Source of the DNA: Devosia beringensis | GTDB lineage: Bacteria; Pseudomonadota; Alphaproteobacteria; Rhizobiales; Devosiaceae | DNA: 64,000 nucleotides | Direction of reading: 5' to 3' | Assembly (NCBI RefSeq): GCF_014926585.1 | Contig: NZ_CP045422.1 | Coordinates: 124,001-188,000 of the forward strand | In this document: piece by piece, positions 44,655 through 53,038 of the stretch | Layout: every line of letters begins with the position of its first letter | How positions within the stretch are numbered: position 1 is the stretch's first letter | Translations under genes and position numbers: made by a program | Notes under the pieces: generated by a model | What the model saw: the letters and a program-made list of their open reading frames with translations, nothing else | Database searches by the model: none | Told to the model about the DNA's origin: nothing

Positions 44655-46160
44655 TCAATCCTCTTCGACGAACACTTCCTGGCGCTTCTTGCGAATGCTG
44701 GGCAGCACGGCGATGACCACGGCCAACACGGCCAGGCCCAGCAGGGTGGCCGAGATCGGCCGCGTCACGAAGATCGTCGGATCGCCGCGCGAGATGATCA
44801 TCGCCCGCCGCAGATGCTCTTCCAGCAGAGGCCCGAGCACGAAGCCGAGCAGGAGCGGGGCCGGTTCGCAGCCGAAGCGGATCAGCACGTAGCCGAGGAT
44901 GCCGAAAAAGGCGATGGCATAGATGTCGAAGATATTCTGGTTGATCGAGAAGCAGCCGATGCAGGCGAACAGCACGATGGCCGGAAACAGCGCCCGATAG
45001 GGGATCGAGAGCATCTTCACCCATAGCCCGACCAGCGGCAGGTTGAGCAGCACCAGCATGACATTGCCGATCCACATCGAGGCGATGATGCCCCAGAACA
45101 AAGCCGGCTGGTCGTTGATGACATTGGGGCCGGGGGTGATGCCCTGCAGAATGAACGCCCCCACCATAAGCGCCATCACCGGATGGGCGGGAATGCCCAG
45201 CGTCATCAGCGGGATGAACGAGGTCTGCGCCGCGGCATTATTGGCCGATTCCGGTCCCGCCACGCCCTCGATGGCGCCCTTGCCGAACTGCTCGGGCGTC
45301 TTGCTCAGCCGCTTTTCGGCGGAATAGGAGGCGAACGAGGCCAGGATATGCCCGCCGCCGGGCAGGATGCCCAGCACGGCGCCGAGCCCGGTGCCGCGCA
45401 GCACCGGCCCGATGATGCGCCGGAAGTCATCCTTGGTCAGCCAGAGGTTCTTGACCGCCTTGACCATGACGTCGCGGTTCTTCTCGTTCTCGAGATTGCG
45501 CAGGATTTCGGCAACGCCGAAAATGCCCACGGCCACCGAAACGAAGTTGAGCCCCGAATAGAGCTCGCGCACCCCGAAGGTGAAGCGCGGCTGGCCGGTA
45601 TAGATGTCCTGCCCCACCATGCCGAGCAGCAGGCCCAGCACGATCATCGCCAGTGCCTTGAGGATGGAGCCATGGGCCAACGCGATAGAGACCAGCAGGC
45701 CCAGCACGATCAGCGCGAAATATTCCGGCGCGCCGAAGTTCAAGGCTGCCCGCGCCAGCGGCGGGGCGAAGAAGGCCAGCAGTAGCGTGCCCACCGTGCC
45801 GGCAAAGAACGAGCCGAGCGCGGCGGTTGCGAGGGCCGGCCCGGCCCTGCCCTGCTTGGCCATCTGGTAGCCGTCAATGGCCGTCACCGCCGAGGAGCTT
45901 TCCCCCGGCAGGTTGATCAGGATGGCCGTGGTCGAGCCGCCATACTGGGCGCCGTAATAGATGCCGGCCAGCATGATCAGTGCCGTCGATGGTCCCAGCG
46001 TAAAGGTGATGGGCAGCAGCATGGCGATGGTGGCGGTCGGCCCGATGCCGGGCAATACGCCCACCAGGGTGCCGAGCAGCACGCCGATGAAACAATAGAG
46101 CAGGTTGGTCGGGTCAAGCGCGACCGAAAAGCCAAGGCTCAGCGCGGCAATCATATCCAT
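44655..46160 (-). CDS. tctA: Tripartite tricarboxylate transporter large permease TctA
   Basis: 501 residues with ten to twelve helices. The glycine/proline motif VGVLPGIGPTATIAMLLP and YGAQYGGSTTAILINLPGE are diagnostic of TctA. A second related motif, GLGAVLGILPGGGHILASFASY, lies mid-protein, and GFVLGPLLEEHLRRAM near the end. It is the transport subunit that works with TctB and the periplasmic TctC, driven by an ion gradient. Third gene of tctCBA, 10 nt after tctB. Confidence 0.95.
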   Translation of the reverse strand: MDMIAALSLGFSVALDPTNLLYCFIGVLLGTLVGVLPGIGPTATIAMLLPITFTLGPSTALIMLAGIYYGAQYGGSTTAILINLPGESSSAVTAIDGYQMAKQGRAGPALATAALGSFFAGTVGTLLLAFFAPPLARAALNFGAPEYFALIVLGLLVSIALAHGSILKALAMIVLGLLLGMVGQDIYTGQPRFTFGVRELYSGLNFVSVAVGIFGVAEILRNLENEKNRDVMVKAVKNLWLTKDDFRRIIGPVLRGTGLGAVLGILPGGGHILASFASYSAEKRLSKTPEQFGKGAIEGVAGPESANNAAAQTSFIPLMTLGIPAHPVMALMVGAFILQGITPGPNVINDQPALFWGIIASMWIGNVMLVLLNLPLVGLWVKMLSIPYRALFPAIVLFACIGCFSINQNIFDIYAIAFFGILGYVLIRFGCEPAPLLLGFVLGPLLEEHLRRAMIISRGDPTIFVTRPISATLLGLAVLAVVIAVLPSIRKKRQEVFVEED

Positions 46161-46170
46161 GGCGTTTCTC

Positions 46171-46632
46171 CTACAGGCCGAGCCAGGGGCCGAACCAGGG
46201 CACCTGGAAGCCGAGCCCGATCTTGAAGATCAGCCCGCACATGACGGTGAGCCCGGTCGCCAGCAAGGCGGCGAACAGGGGCGAATTCATCCGGCTGGCC
46301 ATGGCCGTGGTGAAGGCGGAAATCACCACCACCGGCACGAAACCCAGGCCGCGAATGGCGACGGCGAAGAAGACGATGACCCCCGAGATCAGGATGATGC
46401 CGCGCCAGGCCACCGGGTCGCGCAGCTCGATATCGGGCTTCTTCAGCCCGCTGGCCGCCACGCCGAGGCCCAGCAGCACCAGCACGCCTCCGAGCAGCAA
46501 GGGCATGAAGCCAGGCCCCATGCGGAAGGCGGTGCCGACCTCATAGTTGAGCGATTCAGCGACGAAGTAGGCGCCGAAGGCGGCAAACAGCCCACCCGAC
46601 ACGAGCTCCTTGGTCGAAGCATTGATGGCCAT
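46171..46632 (-). CDS. tctB: Tripartite tricarboxylate transporter small subunit TctB
   Basis: 153 residues, four membrane helices. Family features are YEVGTAFRMGPGFMPLLLGGVLVLLG and a conserved WRGIILISGVIVFFAVAI. The ATG at 46632 (MAINASTKE) is preferred over a GTG 12 nt upstream. It lies between tctC and tctA and supports the TctA permease. Confidence 0.88.
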   Translation of the reverse strand: MAINASTKELVSGGLFAAFGAYFVAESLNYEVGTAFRMGPGFMPLLLGGVLVLLGLGVAASGLKKPDIELRDPVAWRGIILISGVIVFFAVAIRGLGFVPVVVISAFTTAMASRMNSPLFAALLATGLTVMCGLIFKIGLGFQVPWFGPWLGL

Positions 46633-46660
46633 CGGGCCCCCCACAAGTTTCTTGCTTGGT

Positions 46661-46683
46661 GCTCCGCGGCCAGGCCGCGGAGC
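46661..46683 (-). repeat. Intercistronic hairpin between tctC and tctB
   Basis: A perfect 11-bp inverted repeat with a single-base centre (GCTCCGCGGCC A GGCCGCGGAGC), 11 nt after the tctC stop. No U-tract follows, so it is more likely an mRNA-stability or attenuation element than a full terminator. It should raise tctC over tctBA. Confidence 0.7.
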
Positions 46684-46694
46684 AGGTTTGCCGA

Positions 46695-47675
46695 TCAGTC
46701 CGCGTAAACGCCGGCGGCCTCTATGACGCCCTTCCAGAGCGCAATCTGGCTGGTGAGCGTTTCGGTCAGGGCGGCCGGGGTCGCTTCTGCCGCGGCGACC
46801 GGAACGGTGCCGAGTTCGGCAAAGCGGCTGATCACCGTCTCATTGGCCAGGGCCGCCTGCAGGGCGGTCTCAAGCCGGGCAATGATCGCGGCATCGGTGC
46901 CGGCCGGCGCATAGAGTCCGTGCCAGACGCCGATCTCGAGCTCAAGGCCGCCTTCGGCCGTGGTGGCCAGGTCGGGCAGATTGCCCAGGCGCTCGGCCGA
47001 GGTCACGCCATAGGCTTTGACTTCGCCGGCCTGGATCTGGCTGGTGGTATTGGTGGTCTGGTCGCAGATCAGGTCCACCTGGCCGCCGATGATGTCGGTC
47101 ATGGCTGGGCCCGAGCCCTGATAGGGCACCGTGGTCATCTGCGCATCCACCGCATCCATGAACAGCATGCCGCAGAGCTGGCTGGCCGAACCGATGCCGG
47201 CATGGGCATAGGTGATGTTCTCGCCTTCCGCCTGCACATAGGCGATCAGCTCGGCCATCGTCGACGGCTCGAAATCCTTGCGGGCAACCAGCGTCATCGG
47301 CACCGAGGTGACGAGACCGATAGTGGCAAAATCCACGGTCGGATCGTAAGGCAGGCTGCGATAGAGCGTCGGCGCCGTGGACATACCGATATGGTGCAGC
47401 AGCAGCGTATAGCCGTCATTGCTGGCCGTCGCGACCTGGCCGGCACCCAGCGTGCCGCCGGCGCCGCCGACATTCTGGATCACCACCTGCTGGCCGAGGT
47501 CCTGGCTCATCACTTCGGCGACGAGGCGGGCCACTGTATCGGTGGGACCGCCGGCGGCGAAGGGGACCACCACGGTGATGGGTTTGCTGGGGTAATCCTG
47601 CGCTATGGCCGTGCCGGCAAAGGTCATGCCCGCAAGCGCGACGCCCGTGGCCAGGGTGAGTAGGGTCTTTTTCAT
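46695..47675 (-). CDS. tctC: Tripartite tricarboxylate transporter substrate-binding protein TctC (Bug family)
   Basis: 326 residues. Signal peptide MKKTLLTLATGVALAG, with cleavage near AIAQ. Bug-family motifs are YPSKPITVVVPFAAGGPTDTVARLVAE, VVIQNVGGAGGTLGA and YTLLLHHIG. Captures citrate or related carboxylates in the periplasm for TctAB. The ATG at 47675 has GGGAGGA upstream. A sigma-54 promoter precedes the gene, placing it under the divergent DctB/DctD-like pair. Confidence 0.95.
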   Translation of the reverse strand: MKKTLLTLATGVALAGMTFAGTAIAQDYPSKPITVVVPFAAGGPTDTVARLVAEVMSQDLGQQVVIQNVGGAGGTLGAGQVATASNDGYTLLLHHIGMSTAPTLYRSLPYDPTVDFATIGLVTSVPMTLVARKDFEPSTMAELIAYVQAEGENITYAHAGIGSASQLCGMLFMDAVDAQMTTVPYQGSGPAMTDIIGGQVDLICDQTTNTTSQIQAGEVKAYGVTSAERLGNLPDLATTAEGGLELEIGVWHGLYAPAGTDAAIIARLETALQAALANETVISRFAELGTVPVAAAEATPAALTETLTSQIALWKGVIEAAGVYAD

Positions 47676-47733
47676 TATTGGTCCTCCCAAATTGCAGGGT
47701 GCGGGCTCCCCGCCGCACCTCTGCCCTCTCCCT

Positions 47734-47749
47734 AGCAAGACGCGTGCCA
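47734..47749 (-). promoter_or_regulatory. Sigma-54 (-24/-12) promoter of tctCBA
   Basis: Minus strand TGGCAC (47749-47744), five bases, then TTGCT (47738-47734), matching the TGGCAC-N5-TTGCW consensus. Transcription would start near 47722, about 47 nt before the tctC start. Confidence 0.88.
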
Positions 47750-47802
47750 CGGCGAAAATGCAAGGCAGGTATGCAATTCCCCTGTCTCGTGCTAGCAGCA
47801 TG

Positions 47803-47849
47803 AGCAAGAACTTGCCTAACGACGGGCGAGGTTTCGGCAATTTCTTGCC
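47803..47849. promoter_or_regulatory. Two candidate upstream activator sites for the DctD-like regulator
   Basis: AGCAAGAACTTGCC (47803-47816) and GGCAATTTCTTGCC (47836-47849) both fit GGCAA-N4-TTGCC, the first with one mismatch. Their centres are 33 bp apart, three helical turns, and about 88 and 121 bp upstream of the predicted tctC transcription start. Tandem sites like these are usual for DctD-type enhancer-binding proteins. Confidence 0.72.
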
Positions 47850-47861
47850 CAAGGAGCATGC

Positions 47862-49721
47862 TTGGCCAGTCGCTTCGGCTTTCGTGACCTGCTCAATCGC
47901 CGCCAGCTGATCCTGGCCTTCGTGGCGCTGGCTGCCATTATGCTGACCGGCTGGGCCGCCTTCGAAATCGCCCTGGCCGGCGCCATTGCCAATGCGGGCC
48001 AGCAATCGGACCGGCGGCTGGCCCTGTTCGACCGCACGCTCGAGGCCATCATCGAGCGCTTTCACTACCTGCCCTCAAGCATCGCGCTGGCCGAAGAGGC
48101 GCGCTCCGTCCTCGAAGACCCGGCGGACCCGGACCGGCGCGAGGCCGCCAATGGCTTTCTGTCCAAGCTCAACGAAACGGCGGGCGCTGGCGAGCTCTTC
48201 ATCATGGACCCCGACGGCGCCGTGGTGGCTGCCTCCAACTGGTGGGCCTATGACAGCTTTGTCGGAGAGAACCTGAGCTATCGCCCCTATTTCGAGGAGG
48301 CGATCGTCGATGGTGACGCCAAATTCTATGCCGTGGGCTCGGTGACCGGGGTCGCCGGCTATTTCCTCGCCCGCCGCATCGACGGGCCCGATGGTCCGCT
48401 TGGTGTCGCGGTGACAAAGATCAATCTCGGCGAGATCGAAGCCAATTGGTGGCGCTCGGGCGAGCTGATTGTCATCGTCGACGTCAACAATGTCACCATC
48501 CTGTCGACCCGGCCGGACTGGCGCTATCGTCCGCTCGCCACGCTCGATCCGGGGGCGGCCAGCCGCATTGCCGACCAGCGGCGCTATGGCCAAGCCGGCA
48601 TGATCGCCGCCCCCGTGGCCACCGCTGTCTGGCCGTCGCGCGGCACCCAGTTCGCCCTGCTCACCGGCGAGGACAGCGAGACCTCGGGCTATTTCATCCT
48701 CGACGAACTGCGCCTGCCCACCCATCAATGGCGCATCGTCGCCTTCACGCCGACCGGACCGCTGTTCCGCGCCGCCTGGACGGCCGCGGCAGCGGCGGCG
48801 CTTGCCGCGGCGGCCAGCCTGCTCATCGTGCTGCTGCTGGTGCAGCGGCGGCGCATCGTCGCCCAGCGCCTGGCCGAGCATGACCGGCTGGAGCTGCGGG
48901 TGGCCGAGCGCACCGAAGACCTGCACATTGCCAATGAGGCACTGCGCGAGGAAATCGCCGACCGCATCCGCGCCGAAAAGGCCGAGCGGGCGGCCCAGCA
49001 TGGCCTGGTGCAGGCGGCCAAGCTGGCCAGCCTGGGCCAGGCCCTGGCTGGGGTGGCGCACGAGGTCAGCCAGCCGATCGCCGCCCTGCGCATGCAGACC
49101 GCCAGCGCCAAGCTGCTGGCCCGCGGCAAGGGGCCCGAGCTGCTGGACTTGCTGGGCGCCATGGAAGGCGTGCTCGGTCGGCTGACCGCGCTGACGGGGC
49201 ATCTGAAAACCTTTGCCCGGCGGGAAACCGAGATATCGATCCGCAGCGATGTCGTTCATATCGTGCACAATGCCGTGGAACTGGCAGGCCATCTGACCGA
49301 GGCGGGGCAGATCGTCATCGCGCTGGACGCGCCGGACGCCCCGCTGCTGGTCATCGGCAATCCGGTGCATATCGAGCAGGTGCTGATCAATCTCATCAGC
49401 AATGCGGCCGATGCCATGGAGGGGGTCGATCATCCGCTCCTCACCATTGCCGTCGCGCAGCGCGAGCAGAGCGTGGTGCTCAGCCTCAGCGATGTCGGCA
49501 CAGGCATCGATCCGGCCGTCGTCGAGACGCTGTTCGACCCCTTCGTCACCACCAAGCAGCCGGGCAAGGGCCTGGGCCTGGGCCTGTCGATTTCCTGGGG
49601 CCTGATCCGGGACATGGGTGGCCGCATCCTTGTCGAGAGCACACCCGGCGCCGGCACCACCTTCACCGTGGTGCTGCCGCTGGCGCCGAGCGAAACACGT
49701 CTGGAGTTCGAACCCGCATGA
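47862..49721 (+). CDS. DctB-like sensor histidine kinase
   Basis: 619 residues. Membrane helices near 16-38 and 304-327 flank a periplasmic PAS-like (dCache) sensor with GENLSYRPYFEEAI and YAVGSVTGVAGYFLARRI, the DctB carboxylate-binding pattern. A coiled linker leads to the H-box GVAHEVSQPIAALR (His400) and then NLISNAADAME, SDVGTGIDP and KGLGLGLSISWGL of the ATPase domain. It presumably senses the carboxylate carried by TctCBA. A TTG at 47862 is the start, with AAGGAG seven bases upstream and no in-frame ATG nearby. It overlaps the regulator gene by 4 nt. Confidence 0.9.
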   Translation: MASRFGFRDLLNRRQLILAFVALAAIMLTGWAAFEIALAGAIANAGQQSDRRLALFDRTLEAIIERFHYLPSSIALAEEARSVLEDPADPDRREAANGFLSKLNETAGAGELFIMDPDGAVVAASNWWAYDSFVGENLSYRPYFEEAIVDGDAKFYAVGSVTGVAGYFLARRIDGPDGPLGVAVTKINLGEIEANWWRSGELIVIVDVNNVTILSTRPDWRYRPLATLDPGAASRIADQRRYGQAGMIAAPVATAVWPSRGTQFALLTGEDSETSGYFILDELRLPTHQWRIVAFTPTGPLFRAAWTAAAAAALAAAASLLIVLLLVQRRRIVAQRLAEHDRLELRVAERTEDLHIANEALREEIADRIRAEKAERAAQHGLVQAAKLASLGQALAGVAHEVSQPIAALRMQTASAKLLARGKGPELLDLLGAMEGVLGRLTALTGHLKTFARRETEISIRSDVVHIVHNAVELAGHLTEAGQIVIALDAPDAPLLVIGNPVHIEQVLINLISNAADAMEGVDHPLLTIAVAQREQSVVLSLSDVGTGIDPAVVETLFDPFVTTKQPGKGLGLGLSISWGLIRDMGGRILVESTPGAGTTFTVVLPLAPSETRLEFEPA

Positions 49722-51070
49722 CGCCAACGGCCGTACTGATCGTCGATGACGAGGGCATTGTCCGCAATGCCCTCAACCAGTGGCTCAGCCTCTCCGGCTT
49801 TGCCGTGAGCGCCGCGGCCAATGCGCGCGAGGCCATGGCCAAGGTCGTGGAAACCCGCCCGCTGGTGGTGATCTCGGATGTGCGCATGCCGTTCCAGAGC
49901 GGCCTCGAGCTGCTTACCGCGATCAAGGAGCAGGATCCCACCATCGCCGTCATCCTGATCACCGGGCATGGCGATGTGCCCATGGCGGTCAAGGCCATGC
50001 GGGACGGCGCCTTCGACTTCCTGCAAAAGCCCTATGAGCCCGAGCAACTGGTCAGCGTCATCGAGCGCGCCGCCAACCAGGCCCGGCTGCAGCGCGAACT
50101 GCTAGACCTGCGCCGGCGCCTCGACGGCGGCAGCGAACAGCTGGCCGGCCGGCTGATCGGCCCGTCGCGGGCGATGGAGGAGGTGCGCAATCTGCTGCTC
50201 GACATCGCCGCCATCGACACCGATGTCATCATCCAGGGCGAGACCGGCACCGGCAAGGAGGTGGTGGCACGCTGCCTGCACGACTTTTCCAGCCGGGCCC
50301 AGGGCCCCTTCGTGGCCGTCAACTGCGCCGCCATTCCCGCCGAACTGATCGAATCCGAGCTGTTTGGCCATGAATCGGGCGCGTTCACCGGCAGCGCGGG
50401 TGTGCGGATCGGCAAGTTCGAATTCGCCAATCACGGCACCCTGCTGCTCGACGAGATCGAGGGCATGCCGCTGCTGGCCCAGGCCAAGGTGCTGCGGGTG
50501 ATCCAGGAGCGGATGGTGGAAAGGGTCGGCTCCAACCGGCAGATTCCGCTCGACCTGCGGATCATCGCCGCCACCAAGGTCAATCTGGAGCGCGAGGCCA
50601 ATGCCGGGCGTTTTCGCGCCGATCTCTATTTCCGGCTCAATACCGCCACCGTGGACCTGCCGCCCCTGCGCGAGCGGGGCGACGATGCCCTCTTCCTGTT
50701 CCAGCACTTCCTCGCGCTGGCACAGCGGCGCTTCAACAAGCCTGAACTGCCCCTCCATCCGGCCGATATCGGTTCAATCCTCGCCCATGAGTGGCCGGGC
50801 AATGTCCGCGAACTGAAGGCGGCGGCGGACCGCTTTGCCATGGGTCTGTCGCGGCGCGAGCAGTCGATGAGCGCACTGCTGGGAGCCAATGACCCCATCG
50901 AGCCGGGCCTGGCCGAACGCGTCGCCAGCTATGAGCGGGGCATCATCGAGGAAGAGCTGCGGCGCCAGAACAATTCGATTGCCGCGGTCTGTCTCGCCCT
51001 TGGCGTGCCGCGCCGCACCCTGACGGAAAAGATGACCCGGCTCGGCGTCACCAGGAGCGGATCGGGCTGA
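49718..51070 (+). CDS. DctD-like sigma-54-dependent response regulator
   Basis: 450 residues. Receiver domain with Asp54 in VVISDVRMPF and the DFLQKPYEP end. AAA+ domain with Walker A GETGTGKEVVAR, Walker B TLLLDEIEGMP and the sigma-54 contact loop GAFTGS (residues 221-226), where most members have GAFTGA. C-terminal Fis-type HTH: QNNSIAAVCLALGVPRRTLTEKM. It should bind the paired inverted repeats at 47.8 kb and open the -24/-12 promoter of tctCBA when phosphorylated. Start overlaps the kinase stop (ATGA). Confidence 0.93.
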   Translation: MTPTAVLIVDDEGIVRNALNQWLSLSGFAVSAAANAREAMAKVVETRPLVVISDVRMPFQSGLELLTAIKEQDPTIAVILITGHGDVPMAVKAMRDGAFDFLQKPYEPEQLVSVIERAANQARLQRELLDLRRRLDGGSEQLAGRLIGPSRAMEEVRNLLLDIAAIDTDVIIQGETGTGKEVVARCLHDFSSRAQGPFVAVNCAAIPAELIESELFGHESGAFTGSAGVRIGKFEFANHGTLLLDEIEGMPLLAQAKVLRVIQERMVERVGSNRQIPLDLRIIAATKVNLEREANAGRFRADLYFRLNTATVDLPPLRERGDDALFLFQHFLALAQRRFNKPELPLHPADIGSILAHEWPGNVRELKAAADRFAMGLSRREQSMSALLGANDPIEPGLAERVASYERGIIEEELRRQNNSIAAVCLALGVPRRTLTEKMTRLGVTRSGSG

Positions 51071-51147
51071 CGCGACGGGGCCAGGTGAAATCGTCTGCGG
51101 ATGCGGCGCATACGAAATGCTGGTGCGACCGTCGAGGCCGATGGCGC

Positions 51148-51462
51148 TCAGAGATCGTGCAGCTGAACGCTTTGCGCGGCGCTGGCCAGCAGGGTGCGGG
51201 CGACCAGGGCTTCTTCCTTGGCGCCGCCGGTCAGATCCACTTGCAGCATGAAGGCGTCGGGGTAGCGGGCCTGCAGGTCCCCCAGCAGGGATGAATTGAG
51301 CAGCGGGAACGGGCCGACCTGCTGGATGCCGGCCGCAGCCGAGCCGACGTCCAATGCCACGCAGCGGTCGACGCCCTGGCTGCGCAGTTTGGAGGTAACG
51401 GCGTCCAGATCAGCGGCGGTGTTAAAGATGCCGATCGCGGCGCGGCGACGTACCTCAGGCAT
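51148..51462 (-). CDS. Small hypothetical protein next to the FixK-like gene
   Basis: 104 residues, soluble, not recognised. The start AAIGIFNTAADLDAVTSKLRSQG looks like a beta-alpha unit seen in some stress-protein domains that begin with VGVF and an Ala-rich helix, but the likeness is weak. No cysteine pair or metal motif is visible apart from one cysteine in DRCVALDV. It lies 17 nt after the fixK-like stop on the same strand, so it is probably in the same transcript and expressed under low oxygen. Confidence 0.65.
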   Translation of the reverse strand: MPEVRRRAAIGIFNTAADLDAVTSKLRSQGVDRCVALDVGSAAAGIQQVGPFPLLNSSLLGDLQARYPDAFMLQVDLTGGAKEEALVARTLLASAAQSVQLHDL

Positions 51463-51479
51463 GGGAGCTCTCTGCGCGA

Positions 51480-52157
51480 TCAGTGGCTGTTGCCGTCACA
51501 TTCGGCAAGTTGGCGGAGACGCTCAAGGCTGCGCACCTGGAAGCTGCCGCGGTCGGGAAGATCAATGATGCGCAAGGAGCGCAGCCGGGTCATGTTGCGG
51601 CTGACGGTTTCAATGGTCAGGCCGAGATAGTCGGCAATGTCGGCCCGGCACATGGGCAGCGGCAGGCGCTCGCCCGAGGCGGGATCGGCCGATTTGCGCG
51701 CCATGGTCAACAGGAAGCTGGCAATGCGCTCGATGGCCGTCTTGCGGCATAGCAGCAGCGACAGGTCCTGCAGCGTCTCGACTTCGCCGCGCGCCACTTC
51801 GAGCAGCTTTTCGGCCAGTTCGGGGCGATCGCGCATGGCGCGCAGCAGCGACAGCTTGTGGATGACGCGCACCCGTGTGGTGGTCAGGGAGTCGCAGTCA
51901 AAGCGGTAGGTATCGCCGTGGCCGAAGCCGACAATGTCGCCGGGAAAGGCAAAGGCGACGATCTGGCGGCGGCCGTCGGGAAAGATCTTGTAGGCGCGCA
52001 CGGCGCCGCTGAGGATTTCATAGAAGGCGACGGTGTCATCGCCTTCGCGAAACAGGGCGTCATAGGGGGCCAGCAGGCGTACGGCGCCGGTACCGGTGCC
52101 CTCGCTTGGCCAGAGCGTTTGAGTCTGCAATGGGGATACATTATCAGAGAGCTGCAT
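51480..52157 (-). CDS. fixK: FixK/FNR-like transcriptional regulator
   Basis: 225 residues. The N-terminal effector barrel reads LFREGDDTVAFYEILSGAVRAYKIFPDGRRQIVAF. It lacks the FNR-type N-terminal cysteine cluster, as FixK does, so it should not sense oxygen itself. The HTH is LPMCRADIADYLGLTIETVSRNMTRLRS, with the E-x-x-S-R recognition helix that reads TTGAT-N4-ATCAA-type boxes. A GTTACA-N4-GTTACA repeat lies upstream, and a FixK box lies upstream of the SQR-like gene. ATG at 52157, preceded by GGAAGA, is preferred over an in-frame GTG-type start further out. Confidence 0.88.
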   Translation of the reverse strand: MQLSDNVSPLQTQTLWPSEGTGTGAVRLLAPYDALFREGDDTVAFYEILSGAVRAYKIFPDGRRQIVAFAFPGDIVGFGHGDTYRFDCDSLTTTRVRVIHKLSLLRAMRDRPELAEKLLEVARGEVETLQDLSLLLCRKTAIERIASFLLTMARKSADPASGERLPLPMCRADIADYLGLTIETVSRNMTRLRSLRIIDLPDRGSFQVRSLERLRQLAECDGNSH

Positions 52158-52244
52158 GATGAATCTTCCAAACCGCAAATCATCGTGGATGTGATCTATA
52201 TGCGCCTGGCCGTGTAAGCGCCGTGCGGTGCCTTTGTCGTGATT

Positions 52245-52260
52245 TGTAACCCAATGTAAC
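52245..52260 (-). promoter_or_regulatory. K-box-like direct repeat upstream of fixK
   Basis: Minus strand GTTACA-TTGG-GTTACA, a perfect 6-bp direct repeat with 4-bp spacing, 88-103 bp upstream of the fixK start. It matches, as I recall it, the K-box bound by the OmpR-type regulator FxkR in Rhizobium etli. It lies between fixK and the divergent OmpR-type gene. Confidence 0.75.
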
Positions 52261-52300
52261 GGGCGCCCTGCCCTTGCATGCGAGATGCCGAGCCAGACCC

Positions 52301-53035
52301 ATGAGCGATCGCCAGCATCACATTCTGATCGTCGATGACGACGCCCAGATTCGCCGCATGCTGCGGCGCTGCTTCGAGGATGAGGGCTATCGCGTCAGCG
52401 AAGCCATGGGGCAGGCCGGCGTCGATGCGGCACTGGCGACCGGGGTGGACCTGATCACCCTCGATCTCAACCTGGACGGGACCGATGGACTCTCGATCGC
52501 CCGCGCCATCAGGCAGAACTGGGACCTGCCGATCATCATGATCACCGGCAAGGGCGACATGATCGACCGTATCGTGGGGCTGGAGATCGGCGCCGACGAC
52601 TATATCGCCAAGCCCTTCCATTTGCGCGAAGTGCTGGCCCGCGTGCGCTCGGTGCTGCGCCGCACGCAGCCGCGTCCGGCCCCGCTCGCCACGGCCTCAG
52701 CGTCCGCGCCGGCCAAGGCGGCCCGGGTGAGTTTCGATGGCTTTGTGCTCGATCTGGATCGCCGCGATCTGCGCGGACCGGACGGGGAGATCCGCCTGAC
52801 CAGCGGCGAGTTCGACCTGCTGGCGCTGTTCGCCCGGCACCCGCACCGTGTGCTCAGCCGCGATCAGATCATGGATCTGCTCAAGGGGCATGACTGGAGC
52901 CCCAATGACCGCAGCATCGACAATCAGGTGGCCCGGTTGCGCAAGCTGATCGAGCCGGACGCCCGCGCGCCCCGGCTCCTCAAGACTGTGCGTGGCGCCG
53001 GCTACAGCTTTACCCCGCAGTCGCTGCAGTCCTGA
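52301..53035 (+). CDS. OmpR/PhoB-type response regulator, FxkR-like
   Basis: 244 residues. Receiver domain: acidic residues in ILIVDDDAQIRRML, phospho-acceptor Asp55 in LITLDLNLDG, Thr in IIMITGKGD and Lys in YIAKPFHLRE. After an Ala/Pro-rich linker comes the winged-helix domain (LTSGEFDLLALFARHPHRVLSRDQIMDLL, RSIDNQVARLRKLIE, LKTVRGAGYSF). Its position between fixK and a hybrid FixL-like kinase, and the K-box-like repeat, mark it as the likely link from FixL to fixK, as FxkR is in R. etli. It converges on the kinase gene, 3 nt apart. Confidence 0.85.
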   Translation: MSDRQHHILIVDDDAQIRRMLRRCFEDEGYRVSEAMGQAGVDAALATGVDLITLDLNLDGTDGLSIARAIRQNWDLPIIMITGKGDMIDRIVGLEIGADDYIAKPFHLREVLARVRSVLRRTQPRPAPLATASASAPAKAARVSFDGFVLDLDRRDLRGPDGEIRLTSGEFDLLALFARHPHRVLSRDQIMDLLKGHDWSPNDRSIDNQVARLRKLIEPDARAPRLLKTVRGAGYSFTPQSLQS

Positions 53036-53038
53036 AGG

